DNA of 64,000 bases from Archilochus colubris (taxonomy: Eukaryota; Chordata; Aves; Apodiformes; Trochilidae). Shown here in pieces: positions 52,187-64,000 of this stretch (its first letter is position 1; each line of letters starts with the position of its first letter). The notes beneath the pieces are model-generated. The model was not told the origin of the DNA. It did no database searches and saw only the letters and a program-made list of their open reading frames with translations. Location of the stretch: assembly GCA_023079485.1 (NCBI GenBank), contig CM041084.1, positions 136,013,792 through 136,077,791 on the forward strand. Reading direction: 5' to 3'. A program made the position numbers and the translations under genes.

Positions 52187-52549
52187 GACCGTGCAGCCTG
52201 GAGAGGAGAAGGCTGAGGGGGATCCTGTCAATATGTATCTTACTGGGGGATTGAAGTAGACAGAACCAGGCTCTTGTCAGTGGTGCCCAGCGAGAGGAGA
52301 AGAGGCAAAGACACAAAATGCAATACAGTAAATTCCGTGTAAACATTAGGGAAAAGCTTTTTTACTGTGAAGACGGCTGAACAGAGCAATGACTTGCCCA
52401 AAGAGGCTGTGAAGTGTCTGTCCTTGGAGACATTACAGACCTGATGAGACACAGCCCTGAGCACCCTGCTCTGGCTGACTTTGCACTGAGAAGCAGGGTT
52501 GGACTGGATGAACTCCAGAGCAGCCTTCCAGACTCAATGATTCTGTGAG
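52187..52549 (+). mobile_element. CR1 LINE 3' fragment in the TRPS1 upstream intron
   Basis: GCAGCCTGGAGAGGAGAAGG (the LFSLEKR block) through the FRVNIRE-like block and C-terminus to TTGGACTGGATGAACTCC and TCAATGATTCTGTGAGG. Stops interrupt the frame, and it is 5'-truncated. Confidence 0.92.
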
Positions 52550-53457
52550 GCTTTTTTCAGGGAGAGGCTACTGATTGCCTGTCACTTTTTTATTAATTTC
52601 TATCAATTTTAGCCTTAATTCCTATTATTTTACCTTGAAAAATAAAATATTTTAAATTTTATGGCTATGAAAGCATTGATTAAAAGAGATTAACATCCAG
52701 GCTGAACTATCTGCCAGCCAGAACACTGTACAGCATTAAAAATGGAGAAATCGACATCTAAATTTGACTGTAAATAATTTTAGAAAGTTTATGAGGAATG
52801 TGTGAGGTATCTAACGCAGGCTTTACAATAATGACTCTTGTTTGCTCGTTGCTATCAAGATTCTAATGCCTACTTGTAAATGAGACTCAGTATAGGGTGT
52901 TGTATAGCTTTCCTTAAAAATACCATTAAGATGAGAAGGAGAAGAGAACAACCGTTCTGTATTTTAGAGACATTTCTCCTTAAATAGTGTTTATGTACTG
53001 CAAGCATCTCTTCCATAAACGAACCAGGTCTTTGGAACAAGTGAACACAATCTCTGAAGAATCTTTACCAGCTTCTATTTTTGGTACATGATGCACTGAG
53101 AATTTTAGGCCAACATGGGCATATGGTCTCCTAGTTTGATAGGAAACATTTCATGGAATTCAAGACAGAGCCACAGCATAGCAACTGAAGACCTTAACAC
53201 AAGGTTGATATAACACAAGGTTGGGGAGAAAAGATTAAGGAAATAAAAAAGGGTTTCCTGATACAATGCTAGAAGCAGTAGGAGCATGTAAAAGCACACA
53301 CACACAAAAAATAAAGTCATGGCAACTGGTGTACCAAAGGAATACTCTGAATCCCTTATTAGTCCAGCTTAACCTTATTAACTAAACTGTCTTAATTTTT
53401 TCTTCTTTTTTAGGAGAAACACCTAGTAGGGAACTAACGAAAAAAAACCAACCCAAC

Positions 53458-53485
53458 ACAAACCAACCAACCAACCAACGAAAAG
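53458..53485. repeat. (AACC)n-type short tandem repeat
   Basis: CCAACCAACCAACCAACG embedded in A/C-rich sequence. Confidence 0.8.
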
Positions 53486-54346
53486 CAAAGCAAAAAACTA
53501 ACCAAACAAAAATAACACATAATATCTATTTTAATAACATTCATGCAGGATTTGTAACTTTTCTGCCTTTGCAGCTGGTATACCCTCTATACTTTCCATG
53601 CTCATTTACATAGGCACAGAGAACACTGTACAGTTGTGCTTCCAGTGTCCCTAATCTATTTTTCCTCTTACCTTACAGAAAGTGTTTTTAAATTATTTAA
53701 GACCCCAGTTTCAAAATCTGCATTGTCAGAATCGCTCCTGCAGATTACATTTCACCAAAGAAATTGCTTCAAATGCATGTGGCAGGGTGAGCCTGCTGCC
53801 AGGGGCAGTCATTCTCTTCAACGGCACGAGCCTGACAGGAGCAGTATGAGAGAAACACTTAACTTTGCAAGGTTTTCCATCATGCATTCTGCACAGTGAG
53901 GAAGAAATGTACCCATTCTGCCACATACTCAGGCTCTAGTTCATAGCCAGTGTTAAGAACTGGAAAACAACATTCAAGAAATCAAGCACCAGGCTGGAAG
54001 GAGAGGCACAGCAAAAACTCTCCTGCAAGCCTACAGTTAACTTGTTTTTCATATCCTTCAGAGGCATCTTAAATGAAGCTGACTGAGCAGGAATGCCTTG
54101 TAAAACAAGAGCTCTGCTTCCTTTTGAAAGTGGTGTCAGCGAAACAGCTCCACAGCCTCACCCATAGGCAGCTGTGGCTGCTTCCATCTTGTAACCAACA
54201 AGGCAACCACTGGGTTGCCTGGAAGCGTTCCTGCGTTTCTGTAGACCTAAGGCATGGGCTCCAAAAGGAACTGACTGATCTCGGTCTACAGATCAATACA
54301 CCAGACTTGGCTATTTAGGCAAAAAAATGCCAGGAAACTGGTATCA

Positions 54347-54370
54347 TAATTAATCTAATCAGATTAATTA
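54347..54370. repeat. Homeodomain-type inverted repeat
   Basis: The arms TAATTAATCT and AGATTAATTA pair perfectly around AATC. A further TAATC follows at 54372-54376. TAATTA and TAATCT are core homeodomain and bicoid/Otx-like sites. Confidence 0.7.
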
Positions 54371-55954
54371 CTAATCATGAAACAAGCCTCCGGAAGACCC
54401 ACGTACACACCTCTGAAGTAAAAAGAAACTTTACACTTAGACATAGTGTACAAAATCACCGCTGCTACTAGCTCACAGGGTGTATTCAAAATCTTCAGGA
54501 GTGAGAAGAAAAAAGACATGCCAGAAAGGAGCACATCTATAATGACATCCCTTTTTTCTAGGAGGAAAAAAAACCCAACAAATCTTCCATTTTATTGGCA
54601 TCTTTGCCAAAAGCCCTCTCTCAGGAACTGAAAACAGAAGGCCTTTATTTCCTACACATATTTTATAGGAAACATTTTTTGGTTCTGTATCATGGACTAA
54701 GATTTCACACTTCAGTGGCTAGTCACATGAAAATGGACATGGCTGTGGAAACTTCATGGCTGTGAAATCCTGATAGTAAAATAAGCAGGAAGATGAGGAA
54801 GGTGTGGGGAACACTGAATGACTCATCTGGTAACAACCTCTGGACCCTTTGAGGAGATTTTGGGATAGCTGCCAACGCTACCTGTCTATGAACAGCATCC
54901 TGGACCCTCTAAAAGAGGCTTTAAATCTGGGCATGATGCAGAGGGAGTATTGCCCAATAATGCCCAAATATGTAAGTGGATGTGACCCGCATGGATTTTT
55001 AAAAAGAAAGATTTTTCCAAAATCATGTTACAATTACCAGTGAGTTATACCTTCCAGAAATTATTTCTAAAATATAAATATCAGGCCCTGTGTCCTTAAT
55101 TAATAACATTCTGAGTTAATGAAGGAACAGATTTCAGAAGTTCTTGCAGAAAAGAGCAAAGCTAAGTATTCTACTTAAGACATTCAACAAATCAGTGTTT
55201 TGCAACTAACTCTTAATTTGCCAAATCAATGAACAAATAATTTCCTTTTTCATACACAGGTTAACTCCACATATAGCACAAAGTAAAAGGAGAGGAGATG
55301 ATGGAGATGGTAGAAAAAATACAGGGCTAGCAGTGATTTGATGTCATCTGTTTTATGCATGAAAAGAAGAAAAGAAAAAAGATAAAAAAGATAAAAAACT
55401 GACTGCAGATTGCACACCTTTGTATGGTAAGAATAATTCTTGGCTGATTTTACTCTGGCCTTGGCATATGTGTGGCACAACCACTGCAGACATGCTAAGC
55501 TTTTCTTCAAGATGGCTTATACAGTTTCGCATTTCAGGAGCGACAGCCCTAGCACTGTAGCACTGCGTGCCCAGCCAAGGCTGTGATTTCTACTACATCT
55601 CAGTGATTAATGGCCTGGTAATGAAGTTTCCTAGAGAATGCTGCAACCTCCCTACAAATTTGGCCTTGTCTGCTATTTACTGGCAGGTTGTAGGGGCAAT
55701 GCAAGATCAGCTCTGCTTAAAGCCCTGGGTGCAGTCCCAGGTACAGGGCTGGGCTGTAACAGTTCGCTGCGGTCACTAGAGGGTACTGCAAGGGCACCTC
55801 AAGGGTGCTGCTCCCACGGCAGGGGATAAAGGAAGAAAACACTGGGAAACCCCACCACGCTCAGCAATTGGAATGAGCTGTTCTAACGACAGATCTGCCT
55901 TAAAAAAATGCTTCATCTCAATTCCGATTTTGAAGAGTTCTGTGGGAAGTATTT

Positions 55955-55982
55955 GTGCACACACGCACGCGCACACACGTGC
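55955..55982. repeat. Imperfect (CA)n with CG interruptions
   Basis: GTGCACACACGCACGCGCAC-type purine/pyrimidine alternation, with a few CpG in an otherwise CpG-poor region. Confidence 0.8.
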
Positions 55983-58221
55983 CACCAAAAAGCCAAGCAG
56001 CTCACGCCTTTATGGTTCATTTTTAAATCCAGTGCAGCCTCTGGATGATGAGTCACACAGTCCCTTCTTATGCAAAAGGCCAAACAGCTAAAGAGAAGAG
56101 CAAGAATGGAATTCCTATGGTTTTAACAACAGTTACTCATAGAAGGCAAGATGGGGATCCCTTTGTTTATGCCCACAGTCACATGATGCTACAAGGCTGT
56201 TTAAGCACTATGATAGTACCAAAAAGAGAGAAAGTATCTCTGCATTTGACCTTAGTAGACATAACAATGCTCATTAGTGAAGCAAATGAAACAAACAGCA
56301 ACCATCTACCATCTAGTGAAAGAATCTTAGCCACTACTTATTCTGAGTTTATATATTAAATACTGTTATCCTGTGCAGAGTAAATAACTGCCAGGAAGTC
56401 TACTGCACATACCTTAATATTTAGGTATTTTTAAAACACACAACCCTTTTCATGCAGGAATACTCCTTAATGTGCCTGTTGAAGTTCTATGCTTTATGGA
56501 CTAGCAAGAAAGGGATGTTGGATGATGCTTGAGTTATGCTCTTAAGTTCTACCAGATTTCAGTAATAATTCTGATCAACCAGCGCATTCCAGACTTTATT
56601 GCACATCTTTCTTTTTCCATTTCTTCCACCAACCAACCAGTTAATAAGAAAATAGGAAGAAAATGTGTGTTCAGTGGATAGCACAGCATTTCAATGAGAC
56701 GCAGAGGTGGACAAATAGAATAGTTAGGAATATCAAACAAAAACGTTAACATTAATTAGGTTTACTTTTCAATACATTTAAAAACAAAAATTTAAAGTAA
56801 GAAGTTTCTGTATTTTAGTCTCAGCCAATTTGGGCCACACTGAATGTTAAATAAACTATTATTTAATCAAAAACAGGCATATTAGTCTCACTCCTGCTGA
56901 CAACTTCAATTAGAATATTTTTGCTTCACACAAAAAAAAAAAAAAGAAAAAAGAAAAAGCTCATGATCTTTAAACTACTATGGCTTCTGCGCAACATCTG
57001 GTTACAATTTTTTATATATTCAACCATCAAACTTCTATCTCCACAAAACAGTTTACTCAAGGTTTGTTTTAATTATCCTGCATTGCAAGCTTCATATGGC
57101 TTTGAAAAGGGGGTGAAAGGATTGCTCATGATGCAGACAGATGCAAACTGAAAAGGACTATACATTGAAAGATGCTTTTTGGGAAAAAAATTAAAAAATG
57201 CTGGGTTTTTTCAGTGTCAGGAAACAAGTGCTACTTTAACTGTTTCATTACACAATGCCTCTTGGCTTCTTCATTAACAATTTTAATGAGTTTTTTTGGT
57301 TGGATTCTAGGATTAAGGCAATCTTTATTAGCACTTTCCTTGGAGCCATACAAGTTGCAAATACATATTTTCTGTTTTTCTCGCCAGCACCACAGTGGGA
57401 ACACTGTATTTCTAAAAGTGCTGGTTTAAAACAAAACATAGCAGAGAACGCATCTGAATGTGATAAAGTAGAAATAAAAATAAATTTTATAGCAGCACAG
57501 AAAAGCCTTGCTCATACAAAAAAGTACATTGTACTGAATTTTAAGCATGGGACAGATCTAATTTATTTTCATAAGCCTATTCACCTGTGTAAAGTTAAGC
57601 ACATCCATAAGCTTTTGCAAGATTGGACCTAAGACAAAAATTAAGAAAATGCCTGGGGTTCTGGTTTTATTAAATGTTAGAGCCTCAGTCAGCCAAAGGG
57701 ACACATAACAGTATTTTTCTTAAGAGTCTTGGGGTGCTGCACCAAATCAATGAGTCATCACTACAGATAGAAACTGTTAGTCTTGACGTGGTGGACTCCT
57801 TGTAAACTTTGGAGCATATGAAACTTCTTTTTTGTTTTTTTACATTACATATATGGATTAATGGAAAAGCATTATGGAAAGTTATTCTTTAATTTATGAG
57901 GTAACCGCTTTCAAATCCAGTAAATGAAACTCTTTCTTTCCTGTTTTTCAGTCAGTCAGCAACAGCCATTCCAAGATAGGGTTTTTAGGGTTTTCAAGGA
58001 AACTTCAGGCTTTTTTTCTGGAGCTTTCTCTGACAGAAAGTGTGGATTAGCTTAGGTATGGATTTTGATCTTTTTTTTTGACTTTTTTTTTTTTTCCCTG
58101 TTTAAAGATGGTCCAAAGAAGCCAGCAGAAAACATAGCTACAAAACCACAACTTTAAACTATCATTGACTTAAAAATGGAAAAGTGTCAGTGGCTTCAAT
58201 TTCCAGATCGAACTCTCTTGA

Positions 58222-58262
58222 GTTTTTATTTTTATTTTTATCTTTATTTTTATTTTATTTTT
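58222..58262. repeat. (TTTTTA)n tract
   Basis: Imperfect repeats of ATTTTT over about 40 bp. Confidence 0.85.
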
Positions 58263-59025
58263 TCTTTCCTTAATTTTTAAATGACATTTCATTTGTAAAC
58301 TACAGAAGCCTGAAGATATTATTTTATTTTGGTTCTGCCTGTGAGATATTCTAGTATTAAACCCATGATACTGTCATGTCTAAAAATCACCACCCACTAG
58401 CAATGGCTCAACACACAATGAAAAAACCCAGCACCACTCTTCAGTCCAGGGCCGACCATACCAAAATAAGTCTAACACTTGGAGCCTACTGAATTAGTCA
58501 GTAAAACCTCTGAGCAGGCTCTCACTAAACTCTGGGCATTGCCTCCACTGGCACTGCCAGAACTGCTGAAACTGTATCCTTCCATTACAGCAATATTTGA
58601 CTCCTTGCTTGCAACAAAGAACAGGAAAATACAGAAAAATGGGAAACTCTTAGCAACACACAAATTGCTGATAAAAAGTCACTGCTTTTCACAAAGCCTT
58701 GGCTAGCACTGAGGATGATGATGGAGACCAAGCTTTATTTTAGCTGAAGCAGTCTTTCATCCTCAGGTTCAAAATCTCATGGTTACACCAAAGATGTGAC
58801 TGTTCCCCTGGATCAGAGTTAACACCTCAGTGTATCAGCAAAAAGGACTTGTTGGGTTTATTTGATTAAAGTGGGGTAGATACCAAGTGCCACTGTCCTC
58901 ACTGGCACAGCCTGCAAACAAAGGGCTTCAGTATTCACTGCCATCTTTTATTTCAGGTATGAAGAGAATGAGTGAGACACAAAGCAAAGAGAAGCCGTCA
59001 GTGAAGCCTTCTTTATATGCTCACA

Positions 59026-59036
59026 CCCCCCCCCCC
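59026..59036. repeat. C11 homopolymer
   Basis: Eleven consecutive C in AT-rich DNA. Confidence 0.9.
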
Positions 59037-59632
59037 AATCCCTGCTAATAATCCCAAGGTACATTTGTCGCGTGGTGGGAATTCAGACACACGATTTTGA
59101 TTAATGTTAATGGAAGTCATGCAGCCAAATCCCTGTACACTACTTTGGGAGTTTATTCTAAAATTGAAATATAATTAAGATCATAACACAAACCAAATAA
59201 GGCAAGGAAATGACACTTCATTAGTAACCTTTTCATTATGAGTACTACAGGTAACCTGTTTCAACAGCGTGGTACTATAATCAAAGTGTTTATACGGTTA
59301 GGAAACTACGGTCAAGACATTCAAACACTAAAAAAAAATAAAAAAAAAAGACTTCTTTAGGTTATTTAGTTGTGGTAGTTTAGTTTCTATTTAGCCAAAG
59401 TGATAGATAATAGATAAATGATCCAAAGACTGCTCTCAGTTGTCCCTCTTGAGGAAAGCAATATTCCAGAACTTCGTAATGGTGAATACTGAACATGTGA
59501 AGTCTACAGTGAGTAAGGGTATCATGCATGGGAAAAGGTCCTGTATCCCTGGCACCGCTTTTGCTCATGACTGAAAGTGGCATCTCTGTGATCATTGCCT
59601 TATTCTCATACTGCAGAAAACTTCCAGGCCAG

Positions 59633-59715
59633 TTTTGTTTGATTTTGTTTTATTTTATTTTTATTTATTTTATTTTTATTTATTTTATTTTTACTTATTT
59701 TAAAATTATTATTAC
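59633..59715. repeat. (TTTTA/TTTA)n microsatellite
   Basis: About 80 bp of TTTTATTTTTATT words. The open frame across it (about 59528-59848) is low-complexity artefact. Confidence 0.9.
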
Positions 59716-62392
59716 TCTTGTGAACTGTAAGGTAGGGTTTTTCATCTTCTACTCCATCAGACAAAAGCCATGGCATTCTCTAAACACTCTCATGGAGGCA
59801 ACAGTAGCCACTATACTGAAGACAAGTAGAAGCTATTTGATAAGCTAATTGATGTGTTTAATCTGTTATAAACTAATTCTGCCACCTTTGTAATGTAGAA
59901 AGAATAGAGTGTGCTTGTGTCTGTACCTGTGTGTGTGAAGGACAGAGGGAAAAGAGGAATTAGGTACTGGTAACAGCAAGTCAGCTGTGCTTTACAGAAC
60001 AAGGAGAACTTACACTAGCAAGGTGGGCAATGTGCCTATCTGAGGTCGAGCAACTTTCCACTTCGTTGCTAAAAGCAAATGAGATTAACGACAAAAAATA
60101 TAATTCAGTCTCTCATGTAAGATTTACATATATTACTGTAGACCTCAGGCATTCTGGACATGTGGAATGTTGTTGTTAGCAGTAAATTCAAAGCTCTGAA
60201 CTTACGTTAGGAACTTACGTACTGCAAAGCCAAATCTAAAAAGAGTTGATGCTTAACAGAAAAATATCTGGGCAGTAAGTGTTGGTCATTCCTATACATC
60301 TATTCACTATACTTCTTGCCATATTTCTAGCAAGTTCAGAAGAGAGGATTTCATATTGCTAAAATAAATTCAACTTGCAGTACGCAATTTGACTTTATAA
60401 GCCCATTTGGTAAGCTAATATGAAATGTATGAGTTCACTAAAAAGACCTAAATTATGAAGTAGATTTTTTCTTTTAAAAATTCACTGATCATGTCTTTCA
60501 TAGATAGATAGATTTTTCTCTAGCATTCCATGCTCTTTAAAAATGGGTTAGAGGTATACTGTGTTTTAGTGCAAGAAACAGGAGTGTGCTGAGAGCTCAG
60601 AGGATGTAAGTTTTTCCCCCTAACATAAAAAGATGTGTGAAGTTACAATGGCTCTTCAAAATAGTCTAGTAATTGAGTCTGGTTATGGTCTCATTAATGT
60701 GCAAGTTTCATTTGCCACCTTCTCTCTTTGTGGATTATGTGCATTGATTCATCAAGACTTGTGACACCTGGTTTTCATTTTCTCTGCTCAGTGCTTCTTT
60801 TCTAATCAGTTTGTACTGGATTGGTATAAGAAACAGTCTGTAAGTAAATCTCAGTAGCCTCCTGAAAAGAAGGAAAAATTTGGCTTTTTTGTTAATTTTT
60901 CAAAAATGCCTTTTCATTCTTTTCATGCTCTTCGCATCCTTTTCTTTCAGGTACATTTAGTAACACGCTTGCAGAGCTTCTCATAGCATAAAAGCCACAA
61001 CCAAAACAATGAACACTTAACAGAGGAGATGAAGGTGTCTACTAAGTTCATCATTACAAAAAATAATTGATTTTAATTGATGTAAATGTGACAAGAATAA
61101 TACAGGTGAGATTTATTCTTGCTGAACAATATCCTGGTTAAGATGTACAGTTTAATAATGAGATGTTCTCATATAAATTTGTTTCTGCCTTCCTTCTTTA
61201 CTTTTGCTTTTCTAAAATATGTATCACTTCAAATATTTCCATTCTGTGTGTCACTGGCAAATGCCAGAAATAGAGAAGGAGAGATCTGATAAAGATAAAG
61301 CATGACAAAAGTTTCACGGATAATTGCCTTCACATATCCAGTTCAGCTCTCATCTCTCCTAATTAGCCTCATTACCATACCTTAAGACAGACCAGCAGTC
61401 ACTCAAACTCCCTGTTTTTTCTGTCGAAACTATTGCTGACAGGCAAATGGACAACACATGCCATGTGTCTATTCTAGACTATTCTTACACAAGAGTAGAC
61501 TCCAACAGAAAGCACAAAACAATAGATCTCCTATAAATGTATAATGAAAGTATATATACAGGGTGTGAATACTCAGTAAATTATAGTTCTATTCATTGCT
61601 CTGCCATCACTTAAAATAAGAACAATAAAAAAAAATAATTCTCATACACTGTCATTCTCCAGAATATCAAAGCAATCAAAACCAGCACAGCCTTTCACTA
61701 TGACTGATGCATTAAAACAATTTCACCACAGTCGCTGAAAAAAACAAGAGATCAGTACAGTAAAATTTGACTATGTTGGTGCATTACTCCTTTCAGCATA
61801 CTCACCCTATCTCAGGAAGCTTTTTGTTTTTACAAACCATGTTCAAATGAAAAAGCTTCATCCCATTGCTCATATTCATTTAAAATTAGCTCATAAAAAG
61901 AATCCACAGAATAGTTCACTGGGGCACTAAAAATATTTTAATATTAAACTCCACTGGCTATCAAAACATTAAACTGTATAATGGGAAGCCATTGAAACCT
62001 CTCACAATGTCTATTTCTTTTTTGTTGTTGTTTTAGTCACACATTACATTCTGTATAGAGTTCAGATACATGGTACTTTGTTTTCCTTTCCTCTATAAAT
62101 TTCATTCTGTCTAACATCTAACAATTTGGATGTGTTTTTCTATTTTAACCTCTTGTCAAAACACACAGATTTTTAGCGATGCATTGTATTTTCACGTTCA
62201 GAGTACCACCAGTAAAATAAAAAAAAACCCTGTTTCATAATTTTCCTAACAAAAAGTTAACACTCACAATGACCCTACTTAAGAACCAGAGATTACACAG
62301 TTACTGGTCTCTTTTCTACCCAACTCCTTAGACACAGTCTTTCTAGTGATTTTATTTTTCTTTTATACAGCATAAGTTCTGATACAATCTCT

Positions 62393-62417
62393 AAAAAAAA
62401 AAAAAAAAAAAAAAAAA
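62393..62417. repeat. A25 homopolymer
   Basis: 25 consecutive A in the TRPS1 upstream intron. Confidence 0.9.
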
Positions 62418-63768
62418 TCAGCAAAATGGATTTTCTGCAGTTTGGAGAAACTAACAGTCCATTCAGCGTGACTGAAAAATACCCTGAAGGCCAATATTTA
62501 CTAAGCATGGCGCACACACAGGAGCCTTGTTAAAAATCCACAACAAATCTCTCATTGCAAACAAATCCTGAGCCCTGAGAGCTGCTGCAACTGTCAGGGT
62601 AATGCTGATCCTGACAGTGGAAAGCTGCTTTTTTACCAGGCTAGCAGCTAGCTAGATGTCTGCTGGCATCTCACCAAGATTTCACTATTTCAATTTCTTC
62701 TCTTCAGGATTTATTAGGTGATAAATATACAGCAATCTATCAGAGGGATAAACAGCATCAAAATGAAGGTAAGGCTGACACATCTGGAAACCCCGTACTC
62801 GAAGAACGTCGGGAACCAACCACTCTTAACTACTTCATGCAAACAGGCAGATAAATTCACAAAAAGTTAGACTCTAGGCTAAAGTCAGACACTGCAAGGG
62901 AAAGAAATGGGTCAAAGAAGGGCTTCCAAATAACAGGAAATAGTTTCAGTTTCACACATAACCCTTCAAAATGCATTTTTTTTCTTTTATTTCAGAGCTG
63001 TCAGTGTAAAAAAGATGAAAACACCATCTACTGGAAGAGCAAAAAAATTAAAATGAAATACAGGAACATTAACGTGTGAAGAGAAACGTTATGTAGGAAT
63101 GCAACGCAAGTAGGGTAAACTAGTACGTTATGTACACATACCACACAGTTTCAAGTGTATGAGTGGGCATGTTTGAGAAGGGTATTTCCAGCAGCGGTGT
63201 AAAAAAAGGGACTGGGAAGTAGTAAACTGCTGCTGAAGTCTACTTCTTGCAGCCACCTATTCAGCCCAACTAACACACGCTGTCTTTGCGCTGCAGAGCC
63301 AGGAATAAAATTCCATCCCAGCGAGATTAGCAGGCACACATCCACCAGCTCCGTTAGAGCTGGACAAACTTCCTTAGTGATTTTCAATGCTTCAAATAGT
63401 AAAGCTATTTAATTTTAAAGTGCTGCACATTCCCTTCCCTATTATGGATGAACGTACAATTAAACTCCTGTGCTTTGACAATTACGAAGCTGTTAAAATA
63501 CGTATAAATAGCCTACCCTTTAAATACTACAGGCCTTTTACAGATACTGCTTATTAGCTTATGTTTTCAATACTTCCTGCCTTACATGTTATTCTTTTCA
63601 TTCCTTTTTTTCAGTGTGCTTAGCTTTTATCTTGAGCCTTGTTATCTTGTTATCCCTGGATTCTGACTCACTTTTCTTTCAGATAGAAAGAAAAATTGAA
63701 AAAGCAACATAAAATATAAGGAATGAAAAAAAAATCTTAATGCATGCCCTTCATTCATTCCTCCCTTC

Positions 63769-63787
63769 AAAAAAAAAAAAAAAAAAA
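63769..63787. repeat. A19 homopolymer
   Basis: 19 consecutive A followed by an A/C-rich stretch. Confidence 0.9.
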
Positions 63788-64000
63788 CACCACAAACCAA
63801 ACCAAACAGCTTGATTAATTTCTTAATATTAGCACCAGTGACTTGAGCTTTAGTATTTTCCCTAGAAAAAAAAAAATTTAAAAAATCCTGTATATAAAGT
63901 ATAAGATATTAAGAGCCATTAAGAGCCATTTTTAACAGGAAAATAAAACAATTGGATTCCCACATTATCTACAATGACGCTGTCTGCTGTTCTTTAGTAA

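Larger units (their letters stand above)
42278..64000 (-). other. TRPS1: TRPS1 upstream intron (3' part, runs off the window)
   Basis: No TRPS1 coding sequence is recognisable between the GATA exon acceptor and the window end. The preceding exons of TRPS1 are long, so any copy here should be visible as a long open frame, and none is. The intron is therefore at least 21.7 kb. It contains one CR1 3' end near 44.2 kb, a larger CR1 at 52.2-52.5 kb, several microsatellites, two copies of an old repeat unit near 46 kb and long unique AT-rich stretches. In vertebrates TRPS1 introns are rich in conserved noncoding elements, but conservation cannot be judged from one sequence. Confidence 0.85.

Noticed and set aside
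42278..64000. Further TRPS1 exons upstream of the GATA exon
   Set aside because: The preceding exons encode long zinc-finger segments that would give long open frames, and none of the frames here shows C2H2 fingers or TRPS1-like sequence.

Overview
This is a low-GC vertebrate genomic window, almost certainly from a bird. The evidence is many CR1 non-LTR retrotransposon fragments with the avian 3' end (TTCCAACC followed by ATTCTGTG-like octamers), a high-copy repeat that I recognise from bird genomes, and a small solo LTR of the avian class II (alpha/betaretrovirus-like) type. There is no bacterial-style gene organisation, operon, CRISPR array or phage. The species cannot be fixed from the sequence.

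The only protein-coding gene I can support is TRPS1, on the minus strand. TRPS1 is a GATA-type and Ikaros-type zinc-finger transcriptional repressor of cartilage, hair-follicle and breast/kidney development. The window holds its last two coding exons. The GATA-finger exon (42155-42277) and the terminal exon (35537-36598) are joined by a 5.6 kb intron (36599-42154). The terminal exon encodes the RRRTRKR nuclear localisation signal, two SUMO acceptor motifs and the C-terminal pair of Ikaros-type C2H2 fingers. Residue counts fit the 1281-residue human protein: the GATA exon equals residues 888-928 and the last exon 929-1281. All earlier exons lie beyond position 64000, so 42278-64000 is the 3' part of a large upstream intron.

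Downstream of the stop codon, 30363-35536 reads as one long 3'UTR of about 5.2 kb. It ends at an AATAAA at 30383-30388 (minus strand) and carries adjacent miR-221/222 and miR-30 8-mer seed matches plus a 12-bp perfect hairpin.

Positions 1-30362 look like the 3' gene desert of TRPS1. I found no gene there, only CR1 fragments in both orientations, an 800-bp LTR-like avian repeat (15397-16195), microsatellites and unique AT-rich DNA. The introns carry CR1 3' ends, a 346-bp solo LTR with a perfect 6-bp target duplication (37132-37477), and two copies of an unnamed ancient repeat unit near 46 kb.

No previously undescribed multi-gene system is visible. The items most worth a second look are the 3'UTR regulatory cluster, the solo LTR antisense to the last intron, the ancient paired unit near 46 kb and a homeodomain-type palindrome at 54347.
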